Below, in pieces: positions 18,110 to 26,724 of a stretch of 42,260 nt of DNA. How positions within the stretch are numbered: the first letter of the stretch is position 1; the number at the start of each line of letters is the position of its first letter. This DNA is from an uncultured Acinetobacter sp. Lineage in GTDB: Bacteria > Pseudomonadota > Gammaproteobacteria > Pseudomonadales > Moraxellaceae. Below the pieces are notes generated by a model. That model was given only the letters and a program-made list of their open reading frames with translations. It was not told the origin of the DNA and ran no database searches. The DNA is taken from positions 1 through 42,260 of the forward strand of contig NZ_CANQLZ010000021.1 of assembly GCF_947624825.1 (NCBI RefSeq). Direction: 5' to 3'. The translations under genes were made by a program, and so were the position numbers.

Positions 18110-18620
18110 ATTTTAACTTGTGTAATTGCTTGGCTTTATCACGTAATTTTTTCTTAATATAGAACACCAACGCAAAACAGGTGGTGGTAATGGTCAGCAG
18201 CATCCCGTTCATATAACTTAAAACAGAGCTGATATAGCCAATCGTGGTTAAACGATGCATCATGGCAAACACTTGCGGACTACTTTCCACGCCAGTAATG
18301 GCCCAAGTACATAAATGCTCGCAATTATTGATAATTAAATGATAGTTATTCTCGTGCATACGCGAGCGCATACGGCGTACCACTTTACGACCTTGATATT
18401 TAGGGGTTAAGTAAGTTTGCACGTCAATATTTTTACCACGACTAAATTTTTGTAAGCTGGTAATTTCAATCGGATGCTTTTTAAACAGATGAGCAAAACC
18501 TGAGTAATGAATAATGCGACCACGTCCGGCGTAAATACCATGATGTGAATAGCCTAAGTGTCTGACCACTAAATGTGCACCTAGAGGAAAACGAATTTTA
18601 ACGCGTTGCTGCATGCTCAA
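18108..18620 (-). CDS. LRAT-like (NlpC/P60 superfamily) protein with membrane segment
   Basis: A 170-residue protein with the lecithin:retinol acyltransferase-like pattern. HLGYSHHGIYAGRGRIIHY (about residues 22-40) supplies the catalytic histidines, and NNCEHLCTWAITG (about residues 98-110) carries the NCEH nucleophile cysteine. The C-terminal 45 residues contain a hydrophobic helix (MLLTITTTCFALVFYI) and a basic end, so it is probably membrane-anchored. In bacteria such proteins are thiol enzymes with unknown acyl or amide substrates. It is a single gene between glnS and the tus operon. Confidence 0.82.
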   Translation of the reverse strand: MSMQQRVKIRFPLGAHLVVRHLGYSHHGIYAGRGRIIHYSGFAHLFKKHPIEITSLQKFSRGKNIDVQTYLTPKYQGRKVVRRMRSRMHENNYHLIINNCEHLCTWAITGVESSPQVFAMMHRLTTIGYISSVLSYMNGMLLTITTTCFALVFYIKKKLRDKAKQLHKLK

Positions 18621-18730
18621 CTAAAAGAAAAAGCCAAATAACCTATTAAGTTTAAGCCAATGCTTAGAATTAAACGACACAAATTGTAAACATTGTGAAA
18701 TCAGCCAAACCTGTGCTTGGCTGATGTTAA

Positions 18731-19042
18731 TTACAAACAATTGGCAGGTTTTGGCACACCGGCCAAACGACTTAAATGACGTGCAACCAAACCTGTATTA
18801 AAACGTGCTTGTAACACAGCGTTGTCAATATCTGCACTGACTGTTTTCATCAAAAATTTGATTAAAGGTCGCGTTGCAGGGGAGTGCCCAAATTGCTGGT
18901 AAAAAGCACGTACTGCATGTAATACTGCAAAGTGCCATTCGGTTAACTCAATCTCAAGGCTTTGCGCCAATTGTTGAGCTACCTCTTCATTCCAGAGGGT
19001 ATAGTCGACTAAATGACCATCTTGATCTAACGCTAAACTCAT
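18731..19042 (-). CDS. tusE: Sulfur relay protein TusE (DsrC family)
   Basis: A 103-residue DsrC/TusE protein. Its end, LAGVPKPANCL, carries the single penultimate cysteine that accepts sulfur from TusBCD and passes it to MnmA for 2-thiouridine formation in tRNA. The central FYQQFGHSPATRPLIKFL is the family core. It is the last gene of the tusDCBE operon, 10 bases after tusB. The presence of only one C-terminal cysteine argues for tRNA thiolation rather than sulfite reduction. Confidence 0.92.
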   Translation of the reverse strand: MSLALDQDGHLVDYTLWNEEVAQQLAQSLEIELTEWHFAVLHAVRAFYQQFGHSPATRPLIKFLMKTVSADIDNAVLQARFNTGLVARHLSRLAGVPKPANCL

Positions 19043-19052
19043 AACATCCTCT

Positions 19053-19325
19053 TTATTGCAAACGCATACAACGTGAATAGCTCAAAGTTAAATCAGCAAA
19101 ATCTGCATAAGACAAGACCTTCACTTGGCTTGGAACACTGAGTAACATGCCTGCATCTGCATCTAAAATCGCACAGCGATAATCATGACAGTATAAGTCT
19201 GCATGCAGCACCGCATCTCCCATTAACACGACACAATCACCATTTTGATACAATTTCGCAATCTGTTGTATCATGTGAGGGGTTGCGTGATAAGACGATT
19301 GTACTAAATAAAGACAATTTGACAT
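19053..19325 (-). CDS. tusB: Sulfur relay protein TusB
   Basis: A 90-residue DsrH/TusB-like protein (NCLYLVQSSYHATPHMIQQIAKLY, then GDCVVLMGDAVLHA). It is the smallest subunit of the TusBCD hexamer. Weak conservation is normal for TusB, and the position between tusC and tusE supports the call. Confidence 0.86.
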   Translation of the reverse strand: MSNCLYLVQSSYHATPHMIQQIAKLYQNGDCVVLMGDAVLHADLYCHDYRCAILDADAGMLLSVPSQVKVLSYADFADLTLSYSRCMRLQ

Positions 19326-19335
19326 TTTTTACCCC

Positions 19336-19686
19336 TTACCAATATAAGACATGATCAAACTGAGATACAAAATCAGCATTAAAATCAATCATTTCAATAT
19401 CTTGGTTGCTATTTTTTACAAAAGCATGATGAGCTTGCTTGTGTTCAACCAAAATTGGGGTGAGATCATAAAATTCAAAGCTATCGACCATATTTGATGC
19501 CACTTTAAAGGCATGTTTAAGCGTATCAAAAGCGACATCACTTTGTAATAAACTTAATGCCGCATCTTGCAATAAAACGTTCACTTCACAACCAAAGGTG
19601 GCCAACACCATGGTGGCCGATAAACTTTCATGGACTTGCAAGCTGCTTAAATTAGCATGGCTTAAAATAACCAATACAGATTTCAC
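19336..19686 (-). CDS. tusC: Sulfur relay protein TusC
   Basis: A 116-residue DsrF/TusC-like protein (VLVILSHANLSSLQVHESLSA, then ATFGCEVNVLLQDAALSLL). It lies 44 bases after tusD and 10 before tusB, so it fits the TusBCD complex. Confidence 0.88.
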   Translation of the reverse strand: MKSVLVILSHANLSSLQVHESLSATMVLATFGCEVNVLLQDAALSLLQSDVAFDTLKHAFKVASNMVDSFEFYDLTPILVEHKQAHHAFVKNSNQDIEMIDFNADFVSQFDHVLYW

Positions 19687-19730
19687 ACAATTTACCTTTT
19701 TAAACGCAACAATGTTGCAAATATAACCAC

Positions 19731-20099
19731 TTAGAATTGAACAATACGTACGGCTTCTTGAACAGCATCAGCAAGTTCACCTAAGCCCACCAGCTCAAAT
19801 TGCGCTGCAAGATTGTGATGATCGAGTTGGTGACGCTTGGCATTTTCAGCATCAGTAATGCCACGTGCTAAAGCTGCGCTGACACATACTGGCAAACGAA
19901 TGCCAAGTTTTTGCCATGCATGGCTTAAATTTCGTTGATCATCCGGTTGCCATTGTAGGCTATTGGCCACATAGACACCATCTTGGTAAAAAAACACGCG
20001 AAATGGCTGTTGTTTTGCCTGTAACGCTTCGGCAAGACCCAAAGCGTGCCAAGCATGAATACTGCTTGGTGCGGAGGTAATCAGTAATAGAGTAGACAT
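19731..20099 (-). CDS. tusD: Sulfur relay protein TusD
   Basis: A 122-residue DsrE/TusD-like protein. The conserved active cysteine is in LGIRLPVCVSAALARG near residue 72, the site that takes persulfide sulfur from TusA. The N-terminus LLLITSAPSSIHAWHALGLAEAL is the family strand-helix. It is the first gene of the leftward tusDCBE operon and is divergent from the SDR gene across 57 bp. Confidence 0.91.
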   Translation of the reverse strand: MSTLLLITSAPSSIHAWHALGLAEALQAKQQPFRVFFYQDGVYVANSLQWQPDDQRNLSHAWQKLGIRLPVCVSAALARGITDAENAKRHQLDHHNLAAQFELVGLGELADAVQEAVRIVQF

Positions 20100-20156
20100 G
20101 GTATTTCATGGTCCTCAATAGGACCTTAGACTTCATAATGATAAGGGTAGTATACA

Positions 20157-21188
20157 ATGATTCTCGTCACGGGTGGTTTAGGCTTTATTGGCTCTCACAT
20201 TGCGTTAAGCCTCATGGCACAAGGCCAAGAAGTGGTCATTGTGGATAATCTTTCCAACGCCAATGTACAAATTTTACAACGCCTTGAGTATAGCTCAGGC
20301 ATGTTTGTGCCTTTTGTAAAGTTGGATATCCGAAATACGCCAGCCTTAAATAAAGTTTTTGAACAATATTCGATTGATGCTGTTGTGCATTGTGCAGGGT
20401 TTAAATCTATTCACGAATCGGCGCTCAAACCACTAGAATATTACAACGACAATATTAGTGGCATTATGAGTTTATTGCGTTCTATGCAACGTACAGGTGT
20501 GCGTCATTTAGTGCATGTGTCGAGTCTTGCTGTGTATGGTATGTCAAGTTTACAACTCAATGAGCAACAAGCCATACAGTATAACTATCCAAACCCGTAT
20601 ATTAAGTCACAGCAAATGATGGAACAGATTATTCAAGACACCTTTGCGACCGATAACGAATGGAAGATCGCGATCTTGCGGCTTGCCAACATTGGTGGTG
20701 CATTTGGTAATGGAGTTTTAGGTGAGATGGTGGCACCACTGCCAAAGAATATTTTACCGCTTGCTTTACAGGTTGCAGCACAACAGCGTGACGTGGTGGA
20801 GTTGCGCCAAGATGCAGCAACGCTAGATCATACCGCAGAGCGTAGTTTTTTACATGTGATGGATGCATCTCGCGCCGTGATTGCAAGTTTAACGTGGTTG
20901 TTTCAACAGCAGAATGTATGTGAGGCTTTTGATATTGCAGGTGACGTGATTTCTATGCAGCAATTGGTGGCAAAAATTGCACAGGTCACCCAAAAACCTA
21001 TTGCACAGGTCACCCAAAAACCTATTGCAACGCAAGCTGCCATCGCCATGGATACGCTAGAGCCCGCTCAATTGGGCAGTCAATCCAATAAAGCCCAAGA
21101 CATTTTGCAGTGGCAGCCACAGCATGATTTAGACAAAATGATTTTAGATCAATGGTTGTTTTATCAAAACGTCCTACAGGGACAATAA
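20157..21188 (+). CDS. GalE-like NAD-dependent SDR, catalytic Lys replaced
   Basis: A 343-residue extended short-chain dehydrogenase resembling UDP-glucose 4-epimerase. The N-terminus ILVTGGLGFIGSHIALSL is the NAD-binding GxxGxxG site. HCAGFKSIHESALKPLEYYNDN and VSSLAVYG match GalE. In the usual YxxxK motif, however, this protein has YIKSQ, with Gln where the catalytic Lys should be, and the normal RYFNxxG is RLANIGG. Near residues 274-290 an exact 24-bp tandem duplication adds eight residues. It may have an altered or lost epimerase activity. Confidence 0.8.
   Translation: MILVTGGLGFIGSHIALSLMAQGQEVVIVDNLSNANVQILQRLEYSSGMFVPFVKLDIRNTPALNKVFEQYSIDAVVHCAGFKSIHESALKPLEYYNDNISGIMSLLRSMQRTGVRHLVHVSSLAVYGMSSLQLNEQQAIQYNYPNPYIKSQQMMEQIIQDTFATDNEWKIAILRLANIGGAFGNGVLGEMVAPLPKNILPLALQVAAQQRDVVELRQDAATLDHTAERSFLHVMDASRAVIASLTWLFQQQNVCEAFDIAGDVISMQQLVAKIAQVTQKPIAQVTQKPIATQAAIAMDTLEPAQLGSQSNKAQDILQWQPQHDLDKMILDQWLFYQNVLQGQ
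20977..21024 (+). repeat. Exact 24-bp tandem duplication inside the SDR gene
   Basis: Two identical 24-base units (20977-21000 and 21001-21024), each beginning TTGCACAGGTCACCC, sit in frame and give the repeated peptide AQVTQKPI. An in-frame slippage product is the simplest origin. Confidence 0.95.
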
Positions 21189-21191
21189 TAT

Positions 21192-21206
21192 AAATGATTA
21201 TCATTT
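21192..21206. promoter_or_regulatory. Candidate Fur box upstream of fumC
   Basis: AAATGATTATCATTT is a perfect 7-1-7 palindrome matching the core of the Fur consensus (AATGATAATCATT). It lies between the SDR stop and fumC, about 95 bp before the fumC start. Iron control of fumC is known in Pseudomonas; here it is inferred from the site. Confidence 0.65.
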
Positions 21207-21300
21207 ACTTATTGCTAAGGGTGAATTAAGCTACTCATCTCCAGCCATAGCATGTCGATGTGTGCTAAAGCCAATAACTGTATAAAAATAGAGGTGAGAC

Positions 21301-22695
21301 ATGTCAACACGTATTGAACATGACACGATGGGTGAAGTGGCTGTACCAAGTGCAGCATTATGGGGCGCACAGACCCAACGCAGTCTACAAAACTTTAAAA
21401 TCGGTCATGAGCGTTTACCTCGTGCCATGATTCGTGCCATGGGTTTGGTTAAGAAAGCAGCAGTAAAAACCAATGCCAATTTACAACAGCTTCCTCAGCA
21501 TTTGGCAGATTATATTGTTGAAGCGGCGGATGAAGTGATTGAGGGGCAATGGGACAGTCAATTTCCTTTGGTGGTGTGGCAAACGGGTTCTGGTACACAA
21601 AGCAATATGAATTGTAATGAAGTGATTGCCAATATCGCCAATCAAAAACTAGGGCATGCTTTAGGTGCTCAACAGCCTGTACATCCCAATGACCATGTGA
21701 ATCGTGCTCAATCCACCAATGATTCTTTTCCAACTGCAATTCATGTGGCAGCCAGTCTACAAATGCATGAACTTTTGATTCCTGCAGTTCATGCGCTACG
21801 TGAAACTTTAAATAGCAAGGCGCAACAGTTTAATCAGATCGTGAAAATTGGTCGTACCCATTTGCAAGATGCCACCCCATTAACTTTGGGGCAAGAATTT
21901 AGTGGTTATGTATCGCAACTTGACCATGCTTTAAAACGTTTGGATCAAGCTTTAGAAGGTCTATATGAATTGCCATTGGGCGGAACTGCTGTAGGCACAG
22001 GCTTAAATGCCCATCCTGATTATGCTCATCAAGCAGCAATGCAATTGGCAGATTTAACCGGCTTGCCATTTGTGACTGCACCAAACAAATTTGAAGCTTT
22101 AGCTGCGCGTGATGCTGCGGTGTTTGCGTCAGGTGCTTTAAAAACGCTAGCGGTAAGTTTAAATAAAATTGCCAATGATATTCGGTGGTTGGCGAGTGGA
22201 CCGCGCTGTGGTTTTGGGGAAATTTCCATTCCTGAGAATGAGCCGGGTTCAAGTATTATGCCAGGTAAAGTCAATCCTACCCAAAGTGAAGCCATGACTA
22301 TGGTGGTGGCACAAGTGTTGGGTAATGACACCACCATTAATGTTGCAGGTGCATCGGGTAATTTTGAGCTGAATGTATTTATGCCTGTCATCGCCTATAA
22401 CCTCTTACAATCCATTCAGTTATTAGGTGATGCATGTAATAGTTTTAATGAGCATTGCGCCGTGGGGATTGAACCTAATCGTGAAAAAATTGATTATTTC
22501 TTGCATAATTCATTAATGTTGGTCACTGCATTAAATCCAGTCATTGGTTATGAAAATGCTGCAAAAGTGGCAAAAACGGCTTATCAAGAGGGGAAGACCT
22601 TAAAACAAGTGGCAGTTGAGCTGAACTTGGTGACAGAAGAGCAGTTTGATGCAGTAGTCAAACCTGAACAGATGATTGCACCTAAGGCTCAGTAG
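21301..22695 (+). CDS. fumC: Class II fumarate hydratase (fumarase C)
   Basis: A 464-residue iron-independent fumarase converting fumarate to malate in the TCA cycle. Family motifs are [24 protein letters not shown], the catalytic-histidine region [20 protein letters not shown] and the signature [24 protein letters not shown] lies a few bases before the ATG. The Fur-box candidate upstream suggests induction at low iron, when iron-sulfur fumarase would fail. A terminator lies at 22772-22799. Confidence 0.96.
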   Translation: MSTRIEHDTMGEVAVPSAALWGAQTQRSLQNFKIGHERLPRAMIRAMGLVKKAAVKTNANLQQLPQHLADYIVEAADEVIEGQWDSQFPLVVWQTGSGTQSNMNCNEVIANIANQKLGHALGAQQPVHPNDHVNRAQSTNDSFPTAIHVAASLQMHELLIPAVHALRETLNSKAQQFNQIVKIGRTHLQDATPLTLGQEFSGYVSQLDHALKRLDQALEGLYELPLGGTAVGTGLNAHPDYAHQAAMQLADLTGLPFVTAPNKFEALAARDAAVFASGALKTLAVSLNKIANDIRWLASGPRCGFGEISIPENEPGSSIMPGKVNPTQSEAMTMVVAQVLGNDTTINVAGASGNFELNVFMPVIAYNLLQSIQLLGDACNSFNEHCAVGIEPNREKIDYFLHNSLMLVTALNPVIGYENAAKVAKTAYQEGKTLKQVAVELNLVTEEQFDAVVKPEQMIAPKAQ

Positions 22696-22771
22696 CGAAT
22701 CAACTGCAAAAAAAGCTTATATATCGATAGGTAGACTTTTATTGATAAGCTACTTTTACATACATTTTAGG

Positions 22772-22799
22772 GGGTGTTTAGATTAACTAAATACCCTTT
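22772..22799 (+). terminator. Terminator after fumC
   Basis: GGGTGTTTAG and CTAAATACCC pair (one wobble) around ATTAA, followed by TTT. The T-run is short, so strength is uncertain. Confidence 0.65.
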
Positions 22800-23163
22800 A
22801 AGCAGATTAAAGCAAGAAATAGAGTATGAAATTGTGATTTTTTAAAGCAATTGAAACAGCATGAGTTAAAACGATTGAATAAGCTCTCATAGTTGTTAAA
22901 ATACCTGTTGATTTTTATGGCTGTGGATTTTCAATTCTAATATTTATATTAAGTTTATGAAAAACAGCATCTTACTTACAGGTTCTCTCAATGCTTTCTA
23001 TTTATTTAACATATAAATGGTAAAGAATTAAGTTGTTGTTTTAATTGGATTTTAAGGTGTATTTATACTTAAAATAATAGGAAAAATCGAACAAATAGAA
23101 ACCATAGAAAACAATAACTTAGCAGATAGTTTTGCATCGACTTTTTTAGTCAAATCAGCCAAT
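22800..23163. other. AT-rich gap holding the left prophage boundary
   Basis: No gene is visible in these 364 bases. The host fumC terminator is on the left and the prophage integrase on the right, so the attL junction must be here or very close by. No tRNA or other target gene is recognisable, and the direct-repeat core cannot be placed without the right end of the prophage. Confidence 0.5.
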
Positions 23164-23186
23164 AAAAAAGCCACAATAAAGTGGCT
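23164..23186 (-). terminator. Terminator of the leftward prophage operon
   Basis: Read leftward, AGCCAC and GTGGCT pair around TTTATT and are followed by TTTTTATT. It lies about 20 bases past the integrase stop. Confidence 0.75.
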
Positions 23187-23206
23187 AGCTTTGAATTTTA
23201 TTAGTT

Positions 23207-24328
23207 CTAATTTTTAAATGGCAAATCAATTCCTATGTCAGCATCATTCCAGATAATTTCGTGTCCTGAGGCGTAAAGCTCTGTCATTTTCTCTGTTGCA
23301 TGACCTGCAAGTGTCTGCGCGGATTTTCCTGATTTTTTGTGCAAGAAAATTGCTAATGCGCGGATTTCATGGAAGCTTGGGAGTTGGCGACCGCTCAGTT
23401 CAGGATATGCATGTGCAGCTTTGCTGGCTTTGAGAAATTCTCTAGATACATATTGTGGTTCGAGCTGCGTCCAGTGCTCCTTGTATTGCGTGTGATTTTG
23501 GGTTTTACCTTTTGGAACACGGTGAATAATAAAAGGACTAGCGACTTTATCTTTGCATCGATCTAAAACACGTTTTAGCTCATTATTGATCTTAATACGT
23601 ACATATCCAGCACCTTCTAATAATTCAAAGTCATCTTCTGGATCATCCGTTGTTTTCTCTTGGGCTACGTATAAATAGCCATCCTTGATATCGTCCCACT
23701 TCATATTAATGATATCGATTCGACGTTGAGTAGTAAGTAATGCTAGATCAATTGCATTTTTTAACCATTGTGGTGAGGCATCTCGAATTTTAGCCAGTCC
23801 TTCTATGGTATGACGCTTACGCTGTTTAATACGATATCGCTTAATAGTCTGAGCCGCGGGATTTTCGGTGACGAGCCCTTTGCTAATGGCCAAGTCAAAG
23901 ATTTGAATGAGCAGGCTACGAGTTTCAATGCTTGTAGAAGCAGGTAAGCTATCAAGCAGTCTATTGACCATTAGTAAGGTAATTGAAGAAAGAGGGCGTT
24001 TATCCCATTTCTTACATTGTCCTAAACTATGTGTATAAGTCCTAATAGAGTTAGCTGCCAACGGTTTACCATCTTTTCTACGTTTTTCAGCCAAGAATTT
24101 TGTTGAGAATTCTCCAAAAGTAACCTCACCCATAACAGATGATACAAGGTCACCTGCTGGGATAAGCATGTCATTTAATTTTCGTGCAGCTGTAATTGCC
24201 TTGTTTTTGTCGGTACCCATACCATGGTATTTACCAGTTAATGGGTGACGATAGCGCCAAGTAGTACCTTTCCCGCGATATAGATTCGCAGGCAGATCCT
24301 TATTTCTCTTTGCGCGTGGGCGAGACAT
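23207..24328 (-). CDS. int: Prophage tyrosine recombinase (integrase)
   Basis: A 373-residue integrase. The N-terminal part is basic (RPRAKRNKDLPANLYRGKG), typical of arm-site binding. A core-binding domain (about residues 65-165) and a catalytic domain follow. The catalytic residues are visible: Arg in LALLTTQRRIDIINMKWDDI, His-x-x-Arg in SFHEIRALAIFLHKK, the second His in LAGHATEKM and Tyr in TELYASG. It is the last gene of the leftward early operon, next to the expected attachment site, as in lambda. Confidence 0.93.
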   Translation of the reverse strand: MSRPRAKRNKDLPANLYRGKGTTWRYRHPLTGKYHGMGTDKNKAITAARKLNDMLIPAGDLVSSVMGEVTFGEFSTKFLAEKRRKDGKPLAANSIRTYTHSLGQCKKWDKRPLSSITLLMVNRLLDSLPASTSIETRSLLIQIFDLAISKGLVTENPAAQTIKRYRIKQRKRHTIEGLAKIRDASPQWLKNAIDLALLTTQRRIDIINMKWDDIKDGYLYVAQEKTTDDPEDDFELLEGAGYVRIKINNELKRVLDRCKDKVASPFIIHRVPKGKTQNHTQYKEHWTQLEPQYVSREFLKASKAAHAYPELSGRQLPSFHEIRALAIFLHKKSGKSAQTLAGHATEKMTELYASGHEIIWNDADIGIDLPFKN

Positions 24329-24330
24329 AT

Positions 24331-24546
24331 TTAACTCCTAAGGACTTTATCTACTAAGTCATCGCCGGTTAGCTTAGTGTATGCAGTCCAATTGATATAC
24401 CAAGTTTTTCGACTACCGAAGCCTTTTTGTTCAGCTGGAAGCTCACCACGTCGGCACATGCGTGTAATTGTCTGTGGAGCAGGCGGAGTACCATCTTCAC
24501 CATAAACACGTTTAATAAACTCAGAAACTTTGATTAAACAAGTCAC
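24331..24546 (-). CDS. Excisionase-like DNA-binding protein
   Basis: A 71-residue basic protein with a winged-helix/MerR-like fold pattern: an N-terminal helix (VSEFIKRVYG), PPAPQTITRMCRRGELPAE as recognition helix and hinge, then KTWYINWTAY as the wing strand. This matches small phage excisionases and AlpA-like proteins. It ends 2 bases before the integrase start. Its start is GTG, sharing one base with the upstream stop (TAGTG), which suggests coupled translation. It should direct integrase to excision. Confidence 0.8.
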   Translation of the reverse strand: MTCLIKVSEFIKRVYGEDGTPPAPQTITRMCRRGELPAEQKGFGSRKTWYINWTAYTKLTGDDLVDKVLRS

Positions 24547-24902
24547 TACGACACCTCTCCCAAACTTTTGACCACTGACTCAGGCAGATCAAGACGACAA
24601 TAAGCTTCGATTTCAGCATCGGTGGCGTGTGATAAATTGCAATGAAGCTCGCAAACTTTGCAATCCTTAAACTTAGCATCCTTATTCTTGTGTATTAAAA
24701 ACTCAGAGCCATTATCAATATCTGAAATAATCCAGTATAGTTGATTATTCCATTTGCGTATTACAGGGTCGCCCACCTCAAAAATATTATGTTGGCGGCG
24801 GTACTCAAGTAATGCAGCATCATACTCATTACCCAAGCCCTGAAGCATAACCTTGGCTTTTTCATAACCAAGGCGCTTAATTATTATTTTATTCGCTTGC
24901 AT
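24546..24902 (-). CDS. Phage protein of unknown function
   Basis: A 118-residue protein I do not recognise. It has an N-terminal basic helix (NKIIIKRLGYEKAKVML), a central beta-rich part (FEVGDPVIRKWNNQLYWIISDI) and two cysteine pairs (CKVCELHC). The ATG at 24902 is preferred over an in-frame GTG at 24917 because GGGGAG lies about 9 bases before it. The start overlaps the end of the upstream gene by 14 bases. It belongs to the leftward early operon. Confidence 0.75.
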   Translation of the reverse strand: MQANKIIIKRLGYEKAKVMLQGLGNEYDAALLEYRRQHNIFEVGDPVIRKWNNQLYWIISDIDNGSEFLIHKNKDAKFKDCKVCELHCNLSHATDAEIEAYCRLDLPESVVKSLGEVS

Positions 24903-25380
24903 CGGCTTGCTCCCCACGTAATTTAGACATCACATTTTCTTCATACCACACAGCAAATTTTTCAGAATCTTCTCTGGCGACAATCTTATTCTGTGCAACA
25001 TTTTTACGATGATCTTCCTGAGATTCAGGCCATGCCAAACGATTACGATTGAAAAATTCTTGGGCAGATTCATACATTTGCCATTCGGCACAATCAGCTT
25101 GATCTAATGCTTCAAGTAACCAATCTTGAGCCACTTCAGGATCTTCGATGGCAGCACAAGCCATGGTTACAACAGCATTGTGGTGCATGGTGATTGCTTC
25201 GCATTGCTTAAGTTCATTAAGCTGCATCATGTAGACGTAAGCCGCAAGAGAGTCACCGCCAAGTTTTATGGTTTTACCATCCGCAACCGCTTTTACTAAA
25301 ATTCGCTGCTGACGCTCAAACCACTCCCAACGTGCAGCAGGGGACATTTGATCTAAAGGTTTTGGTGCTTGATTTTTCAT
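24889..25380 (-). CDS. Phage protein of unknown function
   Basis: A 163-residue acidic, helical protein I do not recognise. The N-terminus (MSPAARWEWFERQQRILVKAV) and the Asp/Glu-rich middle (AAIEDPEVAQDWLLEALDQADCAEW) suggest a compact helical accessory protein. It is part of the leftward early operon between the gene groups for recombination and integration, where phages often keep host-takeover or inhibitor proteins. Confidence 0.75.
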   Translation of the reverse strand: MKNQAPKPLDQMSPAARWEWFERQQRILVKAVADGKTIKLGGDSLAAYVYMMQLNELKQCEAITMHHNAVVTMACAAIEDPEVAQDWLLEALDQADCAEWQMYESAQEFFNRNRLAWPESQEDHRKNVAQNKIVAREDSEKFAVWYEENVMSKLRGEQADASE

Positions 25381-25413
25381 TTTTCTAATCCCGAATAGTT
25401 TTTCACTACCACC

Positions 25414-25947
25414 TCAATTAAGAGGTGGTGTATTGGTTATTGGTTGATCACGAACAAAATCCACCAGATTCAGCGATAGAATTTCTGTGCCCACAGGGTA
25501 TGAATACTCGCCATTGTCTACATCATCCTGAGTAACAACATGATCAACTGAATAACTTGAGGTACCCAAAATCACACCATACCCAACATCTTGAAAATTA
25601 CCGTCTCCATCTGGGTGAAACGAACCATCACCAAGCTGATCTTCAAAATAACTAACGGCTGACTCAGCTTCAATTTTGGCTTCAAGCAGGTTTTCGTGGC
25701 GCATGTAATTCCCGCAACCATCGTAGCTAAAAAAGCCATTTTTTCTATCTTGGTAAAGATCTTGAAGCATCTGCTCCTGAGCTGCTTGCCACATTTCCCA
25801 AACCATATTGAGAGTTTCATCATTAAAACCAAACTCATCATGCGACTTGTCAGTAAAATTGAAACCACGACCCTCTAATTCAACCAAGAAAGCCTTACGC
25901 TTCATTTCCTGACGTGCAGCTTCCATTTCACGTAGTGTTTCGATCAT
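25414..25947 (-). CDS. Phage protein of unknown function
   Basis: A 177-residue protein I do not recognise. It begins with a charged helix (LREMEAARQEMKRKAFLVEL). The remainder is acidic, with a Gly/Asp-rich part (GDGSFHPDGDGNFQDVGYG). Its start overlaps the stop of the preceding gene by four bases (ATGA), so the two are co-translated in the leftward operon. Confidence 0.75.
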   Translation of the reverse strand: MIETLREMEAARQEMKRKAFLVELEGRGFNFTDKSHDEFGFNDETLNMVWEMWQAAQEQMLQDLYQDRKNGFFSYDGCGNYMRHENLLEAKIEAESAVSYFEDQLGDGSFHPDGDGNFQDVGYGVILGTSSYSVDHVVTQDDVDNGEYSYPVGTEILSLNLVDFVRDQPITNTPPLN

Positions 25948-26342
25948 GCCGCCACCTCAATTTTTAATACGTACGTTTGGCCGCCACTGGTGAACTCAAT
26001 AGACTTGCCGCTATCTAGTAAGTAGAGACCAACATCTTGCAGACTCTTGTCACTCAAGCCTGTTTTTGATCGAGCTCTACGTCGATCACAAGCAAGACAA
26101 GCATTTGTTTTGACTGAACGCTCTGACGTATTGCACTTTTCGCACGGCACAAGCGTTGAATAAGACTTAAGTCCTTTTTGCTCGGCTTCCTTGCGAAGCT
26201 GAAAATTCTCAAGACCACCAGTGGGCAGGTTAGGATTAAAGCTTGGTGCTTTACTACTATTGACTGCAGGTGTAATTTTTCCACCACTTGCTAAGTACTG
26301 AGCAATCGCGTCAGCATATCCTTGTTTTATTTGTGAGTTCAT
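25944..26342 (-). CDS. Phage zinc-ribbon-like protein
   Basis: A 132-residue protein whose middle carries CEKCNTSERSVKTNACLACDRRRARSKTG, a CxxC plus CxxC zinc-ribbon motif. A very similar motif (CKKCSNTERYTANSSCVHC) occurs in the rightward gene at 35037-35480. The function is unknown; DNA or RNA binding is plausible. It overlaps both neighbours by four bases. Confidence 0.78.
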   Translation of the reverse strand: MNSQIKQGYADAIAQYLASGGKITPAVNSSKAPSFNPNLPTGGLENFQLRKEAEQKGLKSYSTLVPCEKCNTSERSVKTNACLACDRRRARSKTGLSDKSLQDVGLYLLDSGKSIEFTSGGQTYVLKIEVAA

Positions 26343-26671
26343 GCTGCCACCTTCTTAACTCGTACTACAAAACACTGACTACCTGCTGCAATCTTTGCAT
26401 CAGCCTGCTTGTTTAAATCCTTAATAAATTCAAAACCCTTACGCAAATATGCGCGTAAAAACAGCGTGTATTGCTCTTTACCATTTTTACAAAGCTCACC
26501 AGTACCCATATTGATAAACACCGATTTACCTTTTGTGGACTTATATTCAATGCGATTACCACGTGGTGTACCCAAACGACCACCATTCACCAAGAACACA
26601 GTAAAAGGCTTTAACAACTCAGCATGTAAAACATCAGGACGCTGAGGCTCTACATCAAATTTATATTTCAT
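26339..26671 (-). CDS. Phage protein of unknown function
   Basis: A 110-residue basic, beta-rich protein I do not recognise (PFTVFLVNGGRLGTPRGNRI near the middle, ending in QCFVVRVKKVAA). The ATG at 26671 is chosen because GAGGGTAAG stands just before it. It lies directly after RecT in the leftward operon and overlaps the next gene by four bases, so a role with the recombination genes is possible but unproven. Confidence 0.72.
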   Translation of the reverse strand: MKYKFDVEPQRPDVLHAELLKPFTVFLVNGGRLGTPRGNRIEYKSTKGKSVFINMGTGELCKNGKEQYTLFLRAYLRKGFEFIKDLNKQADAKIAAGSQCFVVRVKKVAA

Positions 26672-26724
26672 TGACTTACCCTCATTTTTAAAAGGGCACA
26701 CGTCTGACCGTGCGCCGTGTGTGG

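Noticed and set aside
18731..19042. DsrC of dissimilatory sulfite reduction
   Set aside because: Only one C-terminal cysteine is present and the neighbours are TusBCD, so tRNA thiolation is the better reading.
23169..23186. Possible attL core within the integrase terminator
   Set aside because: The repeat could not be matched to a second copy in the window; a terminator explains the symmetry.
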